From: Periplaneta americana
Taxonomy: Eukaryota > Arthropoda > Insecta > Blattodea > Blattidae
NCBI RefSeq assembly: GCF_040183065.1
Contig: NW_027185502.1
Location: 1,973,501 to 2,037,500 of the forward strand
Length of the DNA: 64,000 nt
Direction of reading: 5' to 3'
In this document: one piece after another, positions 10,091-22,075 of the stretch
How positions within the stretch are numbered: position 1 is the stretch's first letter
How the letters are laid out: the number at the start of each line of letters is the position of its first letter
Program-made: the position numbers and the translations under genes
The notes under the pieces: model-generated
What the model saw: only the letters and a program-made list of their open reading frames with translations
The model's database searches: none
What the model was told of the DNA's origin: nothing

Positions 10091-10840
10091 AAAAATTTAT
10101 TTATTTAATACACAAGGTTTCCACTATATCAGGCATCGCAGAGTCTCGTGCTCAGGCGCAGTTCAGTTAAGTTATACAAAATTGAATATAATAATACAAT
10201 AATATTAATATGTAGTAAAGTAGACATCATGTAATATTATATACAAATACAGAAAATACAAAAGTACACGAGTATTATATTACAATTTTAAAGTCAATTA
10301 GCTTAAGAAAAGACAAAACAATTAATTAATCTATTTTTTTTTTTTGCAAATCTATGTGTTCAGTGTACTTAGCTCTGATCAATGTAATATATATTCTGGG
10401 TGCAAAATCCAGCATTTGTGTGTCATTAGGGGATGTTTAGAAACAAACTGTAGTTTTGTCTCGTATGGTATTGTGATTTTTATGGAAGTAAATTAGCAAT
10501 GTTTGGTTATAAATTTGTTCTGGATTAAATATACCAAATTCCTGAAAAATTAATTTCGTTGGGTAATCAAAAGGTTTATAGAGACAAATTATGATCTTTG
10601 TTTTTTTTGGAGCAAATTTAAACGGCGGAGTTTTGATTTCGCCATTAGTCCCCAACCTAATACACCATGCTATGCAGCAGAGCTAAGTACACGGTATGCA
10701 GAACATAAATATGTTGATAAAAACGTAAAATGGAAAATTTATGGGCTTTTTTACGCAATCTGTTACACAGGAAGAAGATATGCTTGTTCCCTTTTAAATA
10801 ATGGCCAATAATAGTGCCTAAATACTTAACTTGTGAGGGT
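10091..10840 (-). pseudogene. Jockey/CR1-like LINE, C-terminal RT and 3' end
   Basis: On the minus strand, shifted frames give LGTIIGHYLKGNKHIFFLCNRLRKKAHKFSILR and then PPFKFAPKKTKIIICLYKPFDYPTKLIFQEFGIFNPEQIYNQTLLIYFHKN. This is the region after the RT palm in Jockey/CR1-type LINEs (the KYLG..I....L.W..HI..L..RL and QKRIIRII-like blocks). It ends in an (AAAT)n tail at about 10091-10115. There are several frameshifts and the 5' part is missing. The family may be the same as the RT core fragment at 23593-24057. Confidence 0.6.
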
Positions 10841-11109
10841 ATAGTGCAGTTGTAACGTTAGCAAGTAGGTAGGTTACAGTCATGTATTGTTACATTTCTA
10901 TTATTCCTTATTTTATATTAATTTACCTTAATCAATTTAATTATTACATATTAAGAGTCAGTGGCCTGGATAGTATAAGGAAGGGCTGTACATTTAGCAT
11001 TCACCATGGAGACACAGAAGTCTGCTTTAGTAGAAAAAAAAAGAGATATAATGCGGTTAATATGTGCAAAATGTTAGAATATTAACAAAAGCAGTAATGA
11101 GAAATACTA
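10841..11109. other. No gene recognised
   Basis: AT-rich spacer between the LINE fragment and the MITE. The short open frame at 10882-11085 shows no recognised motif. Confidence 0.4.
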
Positions 11110-11473
11110 CAGTCTATATCAGATGTCTTTGGAGCAGACCATAACAAGGGTCTCGATGCACGTCATGTTATCGTTGGTTGGCGAGTCATCTTAGCTGAGA
11201 GCGTTGTAGACACTAGCGCGTGCATATCCTGATTATGAGACACGAGCGTCCACTGCTACAGTTCTATTGCGTCTAGCGGTGTATGAGCACACGACAACTA
11301 GTGACTGATGCAAGAAGGTATGTTCAAAGACATTACTTTAATTTTTACTTTCGTTATATGAACGTAGTCGGTCACGTAATTCATACACACACATTCAGTA
11401 TCGTATGAACCGCGCTCTCTTGCATTTCTTCCGTCGGTTATATCTGCTCCAAAGACATAGATCTGGTATACAG
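11110..11473. mobile_element. MITE family M1, copy 1 (about 364 bp)
   Basis: The ends cagtctatatcagatgtctt and, read inward from the right, a diverged version containing atgtctttggagcagatata are inverted repeats. TA precedes the left end at 11108-11109. The copy at 20856-21217 has the same ends and the same interior in the opposite orientation, including tgtgtatgaatt and the caactagtgactgatgcaag block. The interior has no coding capacity. It is probably Tc1/mariner-class because of the TA target. Confidence 0.8.
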
Positions 11474-11876
11474 TATAAGTGGAGTTGAAGCTATCCAAAT
11501 TAGAGCCTCTCTATTCCCTCATCCTGTAAATCAAGAAAATTTGCCGCTAGAGGTCCAGCTGGAAATAATTGATTTTCCACATACTACACTGTTCAAAAAC
11601 ATGTAAATAACAAGTACTTCTATACAGTTCTTTACAGCCTGAACAGAATCCGAAGGTTTGTAAGTTTGCTCCGCAACTGAACCATTTTTTCATTGATGAA
11701 GCTAACTACGCCAAGATTAATGGTTAATTTGTCCGATGATTACATGCGCGATATGCTTACTGTTAGATTTGTTTTATCAGAGGTAACAAGATTGGTGCGA
11801 GGCAGAAATCGAAGAACCTATTCTTCTGAAACTTCATCTTTATGCTCTATTTTCGACAGTAATATTGCTTTTCCAT
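11474..11876. other. No gene recognised
   Basis: Nothing supportable is visible. The short open frame at 11693-11890 runs into the RTE-A 3' fragment and is not conserved with anything recognised. Confidence 0.4.
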
Positions 11877-11966
11877 CTTGCTCAGGATAGGGACCGATGG
11901 TGGGCTTATGTGAGGGCTGCAATGAACCTCCGAGTTCCTTAAAAGCCATAAGTAAGTAAGTAAATA
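11877..11966 (+). mobile_element. RTE-A LINE, 3' terminal 90 bp
   Basis: The block matches the last 80-90 bp of the other RTE-A copies, encoding LAQDRDRWWAYVRAAMNL and the final RVP, then stop and a (TAAG)n tail. It is an extreme 5' truncation, typical of target-primed reverse transcription. Confidence 0.85.
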
Positions 11967-14030
11967 TTACTTTTCCAATTACAATGATGCATTTTCGGAA
12001 GTTCTGTAGGTCTAGGGGGCTATTATGTCCTTGATTTTTAATGTAATATACAAGTGACTTCGCTCTGTCAGAGCGCCTCACATAAACTGTTACATCTTGG
12101 TTTCCCTTAATTTCACGTTTTTGTTGTATTGATTCTTGACGAAACTTCTGATATTCAATGAAATATAATGTGTCATCAATATTTCGTCATTTCTCTAAAG
12201 ATGTAAACGTTGAAGAACGGTTTCTTGCAATTTTCGGATGTGAGTTCTGCCATTTATTTACTCACTATTCTATTGAGATAATATACAATTTTGGTTGCGA
12301 GTGAAACTTAACCCATTACCGCCGTACGCGATGATAATTGTGCAGCTTGTTTCCAAAAGGTACCAAATCCATAATTTTCGAAGAATGAGTTACATGTGAC
12401 AGCACATACCTACTAGGTTTCGGAATCTGAAGATTAAAGAATTTTTGTCAAAAAGTACGTAGGCTAATCCCGTGTGTAGAGGTCGTCTAAATATCATATC
12501 CGCTTCATCTTTCATAGCAAGAAATCAGGTGGCTGTTTCTGTTACATCACGAAAGCAGCCAGCCAATGCAGAAACTGAGAATGGCCATGTTCTTAAATTT
12601 TCAGTAATGGCTGTTTTGTGCATGGCATAACATTTTTGTGCTTTTTGTTATATCTCTTTGTGATAAAGTCTTAAAACTGGATGTCGATGTGCCAGAATGT
12701 ACTGACAAATAAAGGAAGCGTGAAATGTCTGCAAATTGATTGTGAACTAAGTATACTTGTACGGAAAAGCGTAAAAGACAGTTCCAAGGGCTAAAATTAT
12801 TAGAATCATGAAAATAAATAACATTGACATCAAATGCACCTTTATTAATGTTATTGACGTTCACTATGACGTTTGGTAAGTTGTGCTTTTGTTGCTGCTG
12901 AGACAAGATGTTAATTCTAAATATTGTCTTATATGTGAAATAACTTTTGTTATTAATACTAAATATACTATTAATGTAAGTTATTTAGTATTAAGTGCAC
13001 TGTATATAAACCTTTCCGAGTTTTATATCAAAACGTACCAAATGCAAAATTAATTACCCTATAACTTTGGAATAAAATGTGAAATAGCTCAAAATTTCCT
13101 ATAAAAACTTGAAAGATGTGCAGATAAACTCTAAATCAAATACTGACATATTACAATAATTATTGTAGCTCAGTAAAGTTTTTTGTCCAGTTGAATTTGG
13201 CACCTTCTGGAAACAAGCTGCACATATGAACACGGCACGCATGTGTTTATTTAAACTGTTGAAAAAATGATACTACGTTTTGGATTTGAATTTTGAAAGT
13301 TTCTATTGGTTCAGAAGATAAGTGGCAACCCTCTCATCGCAATAAGGTCATCGCCGGCCGGGACACAGTTAGGATATGCCTGCAGTGCTAGTTCATTCAT
13401 TAATGTTTTTATTCCGCGTTAATTGTCCAAAGTTACGACGGCACCGCAGCCGTGGCAGGGCAACGCAGGGCTTGAGCAAAGTAAAGCCCGGATTTCTAAG
13501 CAAAATGCGTAGTGTTTTCTACACTGTTAAAGGTAAGCAGAAAGGTTATACTTCGTAAGACACACCTAGATAAGAAGTTTTAACTATGTTTGTTAGTGCT
13601 TATAGGCCCTAAATGCTTATTCTGCAGTAAAACGTTTTCGCTTACTTATTTTACGATTTTAAATTAAAAGAGCACATTTTACTCAAAACTGTCATTTTAA
13701 AAGAGCATATTTCACTTCTAGCCGTCATTTATCACTGATTCCCTTTTTTATTGGCTAATAAAAATTAACTTCAGTCGAATGCGTAAGAAAGCAATGCTGG
13801 GTATGACCCAGGATGTTGTGAAATAATACTGCGTAGTTCTAATTAGGACGGAACCTTGGGATTGCCCGCCAAGCTTCTGCTACTGGGCAGGTCAGTTGCT
13901 TATCGCACTTATCGGAATGATGTCATGTGCATGGATGGTGAATCCCCGAGTTCCAAGCTGCAGTGTGCAAGTTGTGCAATACGCGTTGATGCAATAAGCT
14001 GTGTGTGATTGCTGCTGTTGTAGTTACGGA
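11967..14030. other. 2-kb stretch without a recognised gene
   Basis: Only short open frames occur. A GC-richer patch near 13345-13510 (ccgccgg, gcaccgcagccgtggcaggg) gives the 60-codon open frame at 13376-13558, which starts with ATG but shows no recognised motif. The stretch contains no clear terminal repeats or tandem array. Confidence 0.4.
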
Positions 14031-14288
14031 ATGCCACCCACAAAACCTCTCAATCGGCATTCTTACACAAATGTGTAAATGCGTTTGGGAGTAATATTTT
14101 CAGTGAGGACGGCAGTGTCTTATTTTGCTCCGTGTGTGAAAAGAGTGTTGCTGCAAAGAAAAAATATAACTTTGTGCAGCATATTAATACAACGCGGCAT
14201 GAGGAGAGGTTTAAGAATAAATCTAAGTTAAACCAGCAACTGATTGAAAGCAGTGTGGGTGAGCAATCGAGTTCTAGTTATACATTTT
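14031..14288 (+). pseudogene. Zinc-finger N-terminus of a hAT-like/CGGBP1-like protein
   Basis: An ATG at 14031 opens MPPTKPLNRHSYTNV, and after a one-frame shift the reading continues as AFGSNIFSEDGSVLFCSVCEKSVAAKKKYNFVQHINTTRHEERFKNK. The CxxC...K...QHxxTxxH arrangement (Cys, Cys, His, His) is the degenerate BED/C2H2-like finger found at the start of hAT-derived proteins such as CGGBP1. The frame then runs into an (AAT)n microsatellite and no transposase core follows. It is either a truncated transposon or an isolated first exon; the frameshift favours the former. Confidence 0.5.
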
Positions 14289-14289
14289 C

Positions 14290-14350
<61 letters not shown>

Positions 14351-14411
14351 GTAATAATAGTAATAATAATAATAGTAGTAGTAATAATAATAATACTAGT
14401 AGTAATAATAG
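14289..14411. repeat. (AAT)n microsatellite
   Basis: About 120 bp of AAT units with scattered G substitutions (agtaataat). The long isoleucine run in one frame is an artefact of this repeat. Confidence 0.95.
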
Positions 14412-15237
14412 ACCTAGCAATAAATTAATATAATAAATTCACAGTAGTCTGAAGTTTTCTAAACTGTTCTATAGCCTACTTGAATTATATTTTACTCCAA
14501 TTTTTAAGAGTTCAATGACTTTCTGGCTAAAATTAGGATCTTGCTACCAGATGAGAACTAAATCCATCACACCTTTCTTAGACCAATGCCAGATACGACC
14601 AAAAAGAACACGAGGAAAACAGAAGAAAGAATTTTTAATATCACATCAACAAATCCATTTGTTTTTTGCATAAAGATTTTATCACCTTTTATTTACATAT
14701 TTATGTTTAAATCTAGAGTTAGTTTTTCCATATGTATTTCCTTTCTGTTTATCTTCATCTGATGAAGAAAGTGTGTTTTGTGATTCAGTATTCATTTTAT
14801 TCATTTCCACCACCACACGCCGCCCCCGCGCTCTTCCCAATAACGTGTTTGCCGGCAGAAAGTCAGCAAATCTGCCATCTCGAATCGAGCTGTCAACTGA
14901 ATGGCCCGGATAAGATCTTTCCCCTTGCCCTTTGCTCCATCAAATAATACCGGAAAGTTCACGCAGGGATTGTAGGCAGCGAGGATGATGTGACGATTAG
15001 CGCGTTGAACTTTACTGTGATATGAGCGTTGTTCAACAAACACATGATGTCCTAAGGATTATTCTCATTATAGTTGTAGCCTACACAATGTCAGTTAAAT
15101 GTGGAAATGTTTGTTCTATGTTTTGTAAAAATTATGCCTAGCAAAATATGCTAGATCTTTCTTCAGATTTCCGAAAGATAGAGATTGGGAGTAGTCATGA
15201 AACACCAGTAGAATAGTACTTTTCTGTTACAAGATGA
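14412..15237. other. No gene recognised
   Basis: The stretch is non-coding. The segment 14815-15010 is GC-richer with short frames open on both strands and no recognised domain. Confidence 0.4.
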
Positions 15238-15260
15238 TGATGATGACGATGACGATGACG

Positions 15261-15299
<39 letters not shown>

Positions 15300-15300
15300 T
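15238..15300. repeat. (GAT)n/(ATT)n compound microsatellite
   Basis: GATGAT/GACGAT units pass into twelve or more ATT units. Confidence 0.95.
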
Positions 15301-16259
15301 ACTGTTACTACTGCTTCTACTACCGGCACTACAGTTATTTGCTTTTGTCTTTCAGGTGCGCCATGCTCATACAGGTAAATAAACGCAGACAGACGTTAGT
15401 TCATGAGGTTTAATAGGGCGCGCCAGCTACTATCGCTATGTGCGTCCTTATATAAACTTCTTTAAAAAAACAAAACACAAACAATGTCATAAGCAAAATG
15501 CGAGTACTAACTAAAAACACTGTCAACAGTTCTAGACGAAACGTTTAAAATTAGAGGGATATAATATAGCCTAATATCTACAATAATCACAAAATATATC
15601 CAGGTCACTTTTTATTATCGGATTTCAATAACCATAATTCGAAACATTAGGGATAAGTAAAAATAGAATGTAATAAATTGGAAAAGTATACCGAAGTTTC
15701 AAATCGGTCGTAGGACTTAACTTTTAATACTCTGTTTTTAATAACAGACTGAAGATAATAGTTATTCCTTCACTGAATTTAACAGCTCCTTCTTCCGAAA
15801 ATATGAGTCAAAATCAAAGCACAATAAAAGAATCGCGAAGGTCCCAAATAAACATATTAGATCTTGCATCGACGAAGCTGCGGGATTTCTGATATTAGAC
15901 AGAAACGACAGACCATACTCCTCCATCGTGCAATTAGATAGGCATTAGCAATGACATAAGTCTCTATGTTAACTGAAGCAGTTACTCAACTGCATAAACC
16001 TACTTTACATTGTTCATATAAAACACAATTTCTTTATAGTTTCTCCATATAACAAATTAAAAGTCTTTACATTTTTATCCAAATAGTGTGTCTTGGGATA
16101 CGTAACATAAAAATGTAAATTGTTGATTTTGTGAAGAATGTGGACTCATGTTTTTTTTTTCGTAATAAGTGATTCAGGTAGTTATCCGGACAAACAATTT
16201 GCCTAGTCGTATATTTTGAAGGCATTAATTCACTAAATTAAGATAATTTTTTTACGATG
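15301..16259. other. No gene recognised
   Basis: AT-rich sequence without a usable open frame. It may contain the degraded 5' part of the P-element remnant that follows. Confidence 0.35.
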
Positions 16260-16950
16260 CAAGAAATCCTAAAAGAGAAAAACTGGCTCAAGCGGAAATG
16301 ACAGCTCTAAACACAGCAAGTCCAAATGTCGAGTTAATTAAAATTGTTCAAGATTATGAATTCATTAGTCACAAGTGTGCATAAAAAGAAGGAAATGGGG
16401 AAACGATATTCCAATTGCGATAAAAGTTTTGCTGCAACATTCCATTAATGTTCACCTCAAGGCGAAAGATTTCTAAGAAGAAAATTATGTTTACCAACAG
16501 TTAGATCTCTCAAAAATTGACTTCATGAATTTGGTATAGGCCCGGTATAAATCGCGCCATTCTACAATTAATTATTAAAAATAAAATCCGATATTGTACC
16601 ATTGAATGAAAAGGTTGTAACTATTATTGTTGACGATAAAATGTATTTCAAGGAAAATATAACTTACAATGCTGAAACAGACACTTGAGGGATTCATTGA
16701 ATTAGGTATAGACAGGCATAATCAACAAACTTCCACTGACGTAAAAATTTCAGATTTTATTATTCGAGGAATGTGCAAAATTTTAAAGCAAACTACGTAT
16801 AAGTTATTTTCTATCAAAAGATGCAATGCCTGTAGAAATTTTAAAATCGCATCTGCTTGATGTAAAAGATAAAATACAAGATACAGGCTTCATCCTTAAA
16901 GCAGCGACTGTGCCAGTATCTTCACTGAAAAATATTCCAGTGTGCAAATA
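16260..16950 (+). pseudogene. P-element/THAP9-like transposase remnant
   Basis: Blocks in shifting frames read NVELIKIVQDYEFISHKC, NIPLMFT.., then EGFIELGIDRHNQQ, KISDFIIRGMCKILKQTTYKLFS and EILKSHLLDVKDKIQDTGFILKAATV. The sequence GFxxLG...D.....FxxRGMxxxWKQ..xYxxS......L......I..L...GF is the organisation of the RNase-H-like part of P-element and THAP9 transposases. In-frame stops occur throughout. No THAP finger or inverted ends are visible. A second remnant of the same superfamily lies at 26986-27819 on the minus strand. Confidence 0.6.
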
Positions 16951-17874
16951 AATTGTTACATCAATAATAAAATGGATAACCATTAGCTAAGAGACGAAAT
17001 ACGCAATGTATGAAAGTTTCTAAATTCATGCACAACTAAACCATAATTACATTTGAAAATACGAGAATTGTTTCATTTCATTTCATTTCTATTCCAATAA
17101 CTGTGTAACTTCTTATTAATTTAAAATGTTGTGAACATTGTGACTCTAAATAAAACTATTGATTTGCATTTTTTATTGACATCAGATGAACACTTCTCCG
17201 TTTGTCCTGACGTGGCACGCCGCAAGAATTGTATAAAAAATCCAATCCGCTAGATAGCAGCACAAGTCACTTTTCGCCGCCGCTTGCAATGCTAAACAGG
17301 CCGAGCCCCTACAGACCAGGCTGCGCAGAAGTTCAGAGTCGGGACAAATTGAAGCTTGCGCCCGCCGCCATGTTTGGGGAGAGCGCCGGCTAGCAGACAT
17401 CCGCATATGCAATGTTTAAGGTTTAAAATAATATGTTTTTATATTTTATAAACCAATCGTAGTAACTAAATGAAACAAAATCCTGTTGAGATTTAAAGCG
17501 ACTACGTTGTGGACATAATTCAAGTTACCGTTAGTATGACGTGAAAAGAAAGATGACGGAAACAATTTGATAATTATCAAAGACGTTGTAGTTATTTGAC
17601 ATCATTTTAGAGCGAATAAAAAATACAAATGCATATTGTAAGCCAGTTCAGGTGAAAATAAAGTTATGTATTAGTAGTCTATTACCTGTTATTCGTAAAA
17701 CACTGCCAGCTATGTATTGTACATTACATAAAACAATATATATCCTACTATGTACATATGTTTCCTTTGATGTAGAGGAGAAACGAACAATTTGAGCTGC
17801 TTTCATATTGTATAGTATAATACATCTGTCAAATAAAAACATGTACACTAATGTTCTAGTTTTAAGATATAAAT
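16951..17874. other. No gene; contains a GC-richer island at 17180-17410
   Basis: The island (gccgccatgtttggggagag, cgctagc-like motifs) stands out from AT-rich surroundings and contains ATG-initiated frames on both strands. It could be a promoter or first exon of a host gene or part of a transposon. No TATA box, initiator or coding motif decides between them. Confidence 0.3.
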
Positions 17875-18310
17875 ACCATTCATTAGCTTATTATCATAGT
17901 AATATAAAATAAACTTTACATGCAGGAATTACTCCGTCAAATATAGGTACTTGAACACTAATAGGCTATATGAATTTTAGGCCTAGTGTACAGAATAAGA
18001 GCTTACCTATTGATTCTTAATTAATAAGATGGACTTCCTTAAATTTCTTACAAATTTATGTAAATTCATGTTAGAACTTTTAGGTGTATGGTGATATCTG
18101 ATCTTTATGTATATATGGTCATTATGGTCAATTTAACACGTTTAAAAATATTAATATCTCTGCTTCCATACCTGTAAAAAATATGTAAGCCTATTGTTTT
18201 ATTTTGAAAATATTGGCGTAAGTACCATTCATTAGCTTATTATCATAGCAGTAGTAGGACTATAAAATATACTTTACAGGCATTAATTACTCTGTCAAAC
18301 AAATTTTGAA
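17875..18310 (+). repeat. Direct duplication, about 75 bp, 348 bp apart
   Basis: The phrase accattcattagcttattatcatag and the following sequence to about tactctgtcaaa occur at 17875-17942 and again at 18223-18300. The intervening sequences differ. It is a short local duplication beside, but separate from, the 357-bp tandem repeat that starts near 18500. Confidence 0.7.
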
Positions 18311-18499
18311 TTAGTAATTAGTAGCACTAAGTTATAAGTTTAAATAAGTTTATTAGCGGTATTTTGAAAACCTAATATTCAGAACAACGCTTTTTTGAGT
18401 TAGATATTCGTCTTCGTCTGTAGCTATTATCTCGGTACATGTCCAACTAGGCTAAGCAAGCAAGAAATGAATTGTACGGTAATTATATTACTGTACTTA

Positions 18500-19240
18500 C
18501 TTGTGCAGAGAAATTCTAGATCCTTTCTTGTACGTGTATGTACAATTAAACGCTGCACACGAATTCACAATAGTGAACGGCACACTCAAATTTACTACTT
18601 AGGCGTAGAACTTATTAAACAATAACAAACCTACACGTTAGCAACGCGTATCTCTAACTTGTAGGAACACATTCACACTTCGAAGATATTACGCATTTTT
18701 AAAATACACTAATTGTTAGAAACGACTATTAATGTACTCCATCACTGACTATAAAACTGAACTTCCTATTAACTTTAACTTTAATGCACTATAAAAAAAT
18801 AACACAAATTAACACACTATTAAAAGTAAACACAAATGAACACGTGAATCTCCATGTGTTGATAAAGTGCTTCCAGATCCTTCCTTGTACGTATACGTAC
18901 AATTAAACGTTGTGCACGAATTCACCATAAAGAATGGCACTAGTCACCCAATTAAATTCAATTAATAACATCTACACGTTAGGAACGTGCATCTCTAAGT
19001 TGTAGGAACACATTCACGCTTCGAAGATATTACGCATTTTTAAAATACACTAATTTTATTATTAGAAATGACTATTAATGCACTCCATCAATGCTAAAGA
19101 CTAAACTTGCTGTTAACTTTAACTTTAATGCACTATTAAAAGTAGACAACACAAATCAACACTCTATTGAAAGTAAACAACACAAATGAACACGTGAATC
19201 TCCATGTGTTGACGTTTGACAAAGTGCTTCTACTCCCAAG
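18500..19240 (+). repeat. 357-bp tandem repeat, two units plus a partial third
   Basis: Unit 1 (from about 18500) and unit 2 (from about 18857) share gatcctttcttgtacg, attaaacg.tg..cacgaattcac, ggaacacattcac, cttcgaagatattacgcatt and aactttaactttaatgcact. The motif aacacgtgaatctccatgtg starts a third, truncated unit near 19188. The unit is non-coding. Each contains a small inverted pair around ttgtacgtatacgtacaa. Confidence 0.8.
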
Positions 19241-20167
19241 ACATGGCGTCGCGCGAACCTGCGCGAGAGATTTCAAATTTGTACACGGCATCAGCGCCAA
19301 TTGTGTGTCTAGATATATAACTACGTCTTTGAAACAGGCAAGCTTTCCAGTATTATTGTTATAGAGTATAGAATGGATTCCAAAACACTTCTGCGCATGC
19401 TCGAATGACAAAGATACGTACAGCCATTCAGCAGCGCGACGCGATAGTTCTGCTGGAATCATTCAATGATACATCCATATTTTAATAATATTTCTGACCT
19501 CATAGCGCTCTGAATGCACAGTTAAAAATCAGATTTAATTATATTTCGTTTATGCAGTGCCATGGCAGTACCCCTAAAGCCGCCCCTGGTTGACAGTATC
19601 AGAGTCGTGCTGTCCAATCTGTTCATTGATGGAAAGATGGAATTAAATGTCTTGTTAATTATATTCCTGCGACATCAAGATACTATTTGCTCTGCTCATG
19701 GTCTTCTTAGTCTTCGAAATGATTTCGATTTCAATTTCCTGCTGGAAAGCTTTTCCTCACTTAGCAATGCTCATCAGTATTCTTCAAACTAAACAGGTCA
19801 ATATTAGATTCTACAATTACAAACTGGCCGATTTCTAATGCCATTACAGTATTTAAGGGAAAACTTTGACAAACTGTGAAATAAAACGGAAAATATTCTC
19901 GACCTAGAAGTTGTTCTCGATCGAAAAGAATGAGCCTTGACAGCATGAATGGCGAAGATAGAAAAAAAATATACAGTCGCTTCTATTGCGAAATAACTGA
20001 CATGATTTTCCTTAACATTACCGAGATATTTAGTAATATTCAGCAGCTCTTCTTTCTTAATATTCTTAACTCTAAACACTTCTGCCAATAAAAATGTCCT
20101 CTTCTTGACGCAGAATTTTCGCAAAATTATGAAAATTATTTTGATCTCATTTCTCCAAACAATAGCA
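19241..20167. other. No gene recognised
   Basis: Open frames up to about 106 codons exist on the minus strand (19804-20124) but show no motif, no consistent splice structure and no codon-like bias. They are treated as chance frames. Confidence 0.4.
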
Positions 20168-20361
20168 AAAGAAATGTCAGAAGGAGGTGAAATAGAGAGA
20201 CGTAGTCAAGGATTCCCGTCATCACCTAAACTCTTACACATTTATTTGGAAAATTTAGTGGAAAACTGTCCTTTCAGAACATGGCAGGTGTAATAATTAC
20301 GAGGAAGTGCATAAGATTTGCAGCTGATATGTCGTTAGTAGCAAAAGAGGAAACGATATTA

Positions 20362-20575
20362 GGGGAGAGTCGGGTAGTATCGAACATCGGGTAATATCGG
20401 ACAGTGCGTTTCTTTCATCTGCCACCATATGGTAGTACCTGAATGACATGGTTACGTTTGTCTATGCGACATCACAGAAACGTAACCATGTCAATCAGGT
20501 ACTATCATCGTGTGGTAGATGAAAGAAACTCACTGTCCGATATTACCCGATGTCCGATACTACCCGACTCTCCCC
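20362..20575. mobile_element. 214-bp foldback (long-hairpin) element, TA target
   Basis: The left arm begins ggggagagtcgggtagtatc and the right arm ends in its reverse complement. Arms of about 98 bp are near-identical, with an 18-nt loop (gtctatgcgacatcacag). TA flanks both sides (20360-20361 and 20576-20577), and the RTE-B sequence is continuous across the insertion. A transcript of this region would form a very stable hairpin. Confidence 0.85.
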
Positions 20576-20855
20576 TAAAGGATATGCTACTGGAGCTAAA
20601 TGAGCAGTATGGGATGAAGATAAATGCAAAGACGAATCCTATTGTTATCGGAAGAAAAATAAAGAAGGTAAGAGTACGAATTCTAAATGAAGAATTAGAG
20701 CAAGTGAACAGCTTCAAATACTTGGGATGTACCATAAACAGTAACAGGAACTGCTACCAGGAAGTCAAAAGGAGGATAGCAATGGCAAAGGAAGCTTTTA
20801 ATAGAAAAAGGAGCATCTTGTGCGAATCTCTGGAAAAAGAACCAAGGAAGAGACA

Positions 20856-21217
20856 CACTCTACACCAGATGTCTTTGGAGCAGATATAACCAATGCAACA
20901 GAGCGCGGTTCACACGATACTGAATGTCTGTGTATGAATTAAGTGACCGACTACGTTCATACAACGAAAAGTGAAAATTAAAGTAATGTCTTTGAACATA
21001 CCTTCCTGCATCAGTCACTAGTTGTCGTCTGCTCATACACCGCTACACGCAATAGAACTGCGTCTCTGAATACGCCTCGTAACCAGGATATGCACGCACT
21101 AGTGTCTACAGCGCTCTCAGCTAAGTAATGACTCGCCACCAATGGGAGCGCAGCGATAACATGAGATGCATCGAGATCCTAGTTATGGTCTGCTCCAAAG
21201 ACATCTGTTATAAAGTG
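20856..21217. mobile_element. MITE family M1, copy 2 (362 bp)
   Basis: The ends cactctacaccagatgtctt and, from the right read inward, cactttataacagatgtctt are inverted repeats, both continuing tggagcaga. TA follows the right end at 21218-21219, while the left TA has decayed. The host RTE-B sequence (gagactagtgaagtgc) is continuous without it. The interior matches copy 1 at 11110-11473 in inverted orientation. Confidence 0.85.
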
Positions 21218-21575
21218 TAGTGAAGTGCTTTGTATGGAGTGTTGCATCGTACGGGGCAGAAACATGAACATTACGACGAAGTGAAGAGAAGCGACTAGAA
21301 GCATTTGAAATGTGTAAATGGAGAAGGATGGAAATGTTTTGAAAGAACTGTTCAGGATGAGAAAAAGGAATTGGTTGGGTTACTAGTTGAGAAGAAACTG
21401 CGTACTGAAGGATGCACTGGAAAAAATAGTGAACTGGATAATTATTCGGGGCGGAAGAAGATTTGATATATGGATCGTATGCGGAGACAAGGAGGAAGGC
21501 AGAAAATAGGAAAGATTGGAGAATGCTGGGTTTGCAGTGGAAGATCTGCCCTTGGACAGAAAACTACGAATGAAT

Positions 21576-22075
21576 TCTTCGAACAATGAGTTTAATGTTG
21601 TTTGTCTGGCCCTGATAGAGGGAACAGTGTGCTCGAACTTCACAAGTCATGAAAGTATTAAAGCTATCTTAAGTGTACGCCGTACCTTATGCAGAATGAT
21701 GTTAACTATTACTGCATAAAATGAACGCTCTTCTCCTTTCTTCATTGTCAGTGTATTATAAATTCACGGATTCAGTAGAGGTTGTCATTACTTGCGCTGA
21801 TAACCACCGAGAAAACTCTGCTCGGAAACAATTCCGGCCCTCTTTTCATGTTGATTTGACAAGTTTGTAGTGAAAAATCGGATGAGCGAACTGAAGTATA
21901 AATATCGTTCTACTTCACTATAAAAATGACTTAGACATCAATGAATGATAGACAAAGTAAGATACAATATGAAGATGAATACAACTGCAGTAAAAAGAAC
22001 ATCAAAAATAAAAATAAAGCTACGTATATAATTGGTGTCTAAGTTACTTTCAGCGAAGTGACATTATATTTATTT
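21576..22075. other. No gene recognised
   Basis: AT-rich spacer between two LINE copies. No motif or repeat was recognised. Confidence 0.4.

Larger units (their letters stand above)
20168..21575 (+). pseudogene. RTE-B LINE, 5'-truncated copy split by two elements
   Basis: The sequence aligns with 31350-32235 of the larger RTE-B copy. It has EMSEGGEIERRSQGFPSSP (before motif C), the damaged YADD region (cagctgatatg), LLELNEQYGMKINAKTNPIVIGRKIKKVRVRILNEELEQVNSFKYLGCTINSNRNC, and the 3' end with SVRRRKAENRKDW-type sequence and acctgcccttgg-like terminus. A foldback element (20362-20575) and an M1 MITE (20856-21217) interrupt it. Removing them restores alignment to the RTE-B sequence. Stops and shifts remain. 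Confidence 0.8.

Noticed and set aside
19804-20124. Minus-strand 106-codon frame as a host gene
   Set aside because: No motif, no splice context, and composition like the surrounding non-coding DNA.
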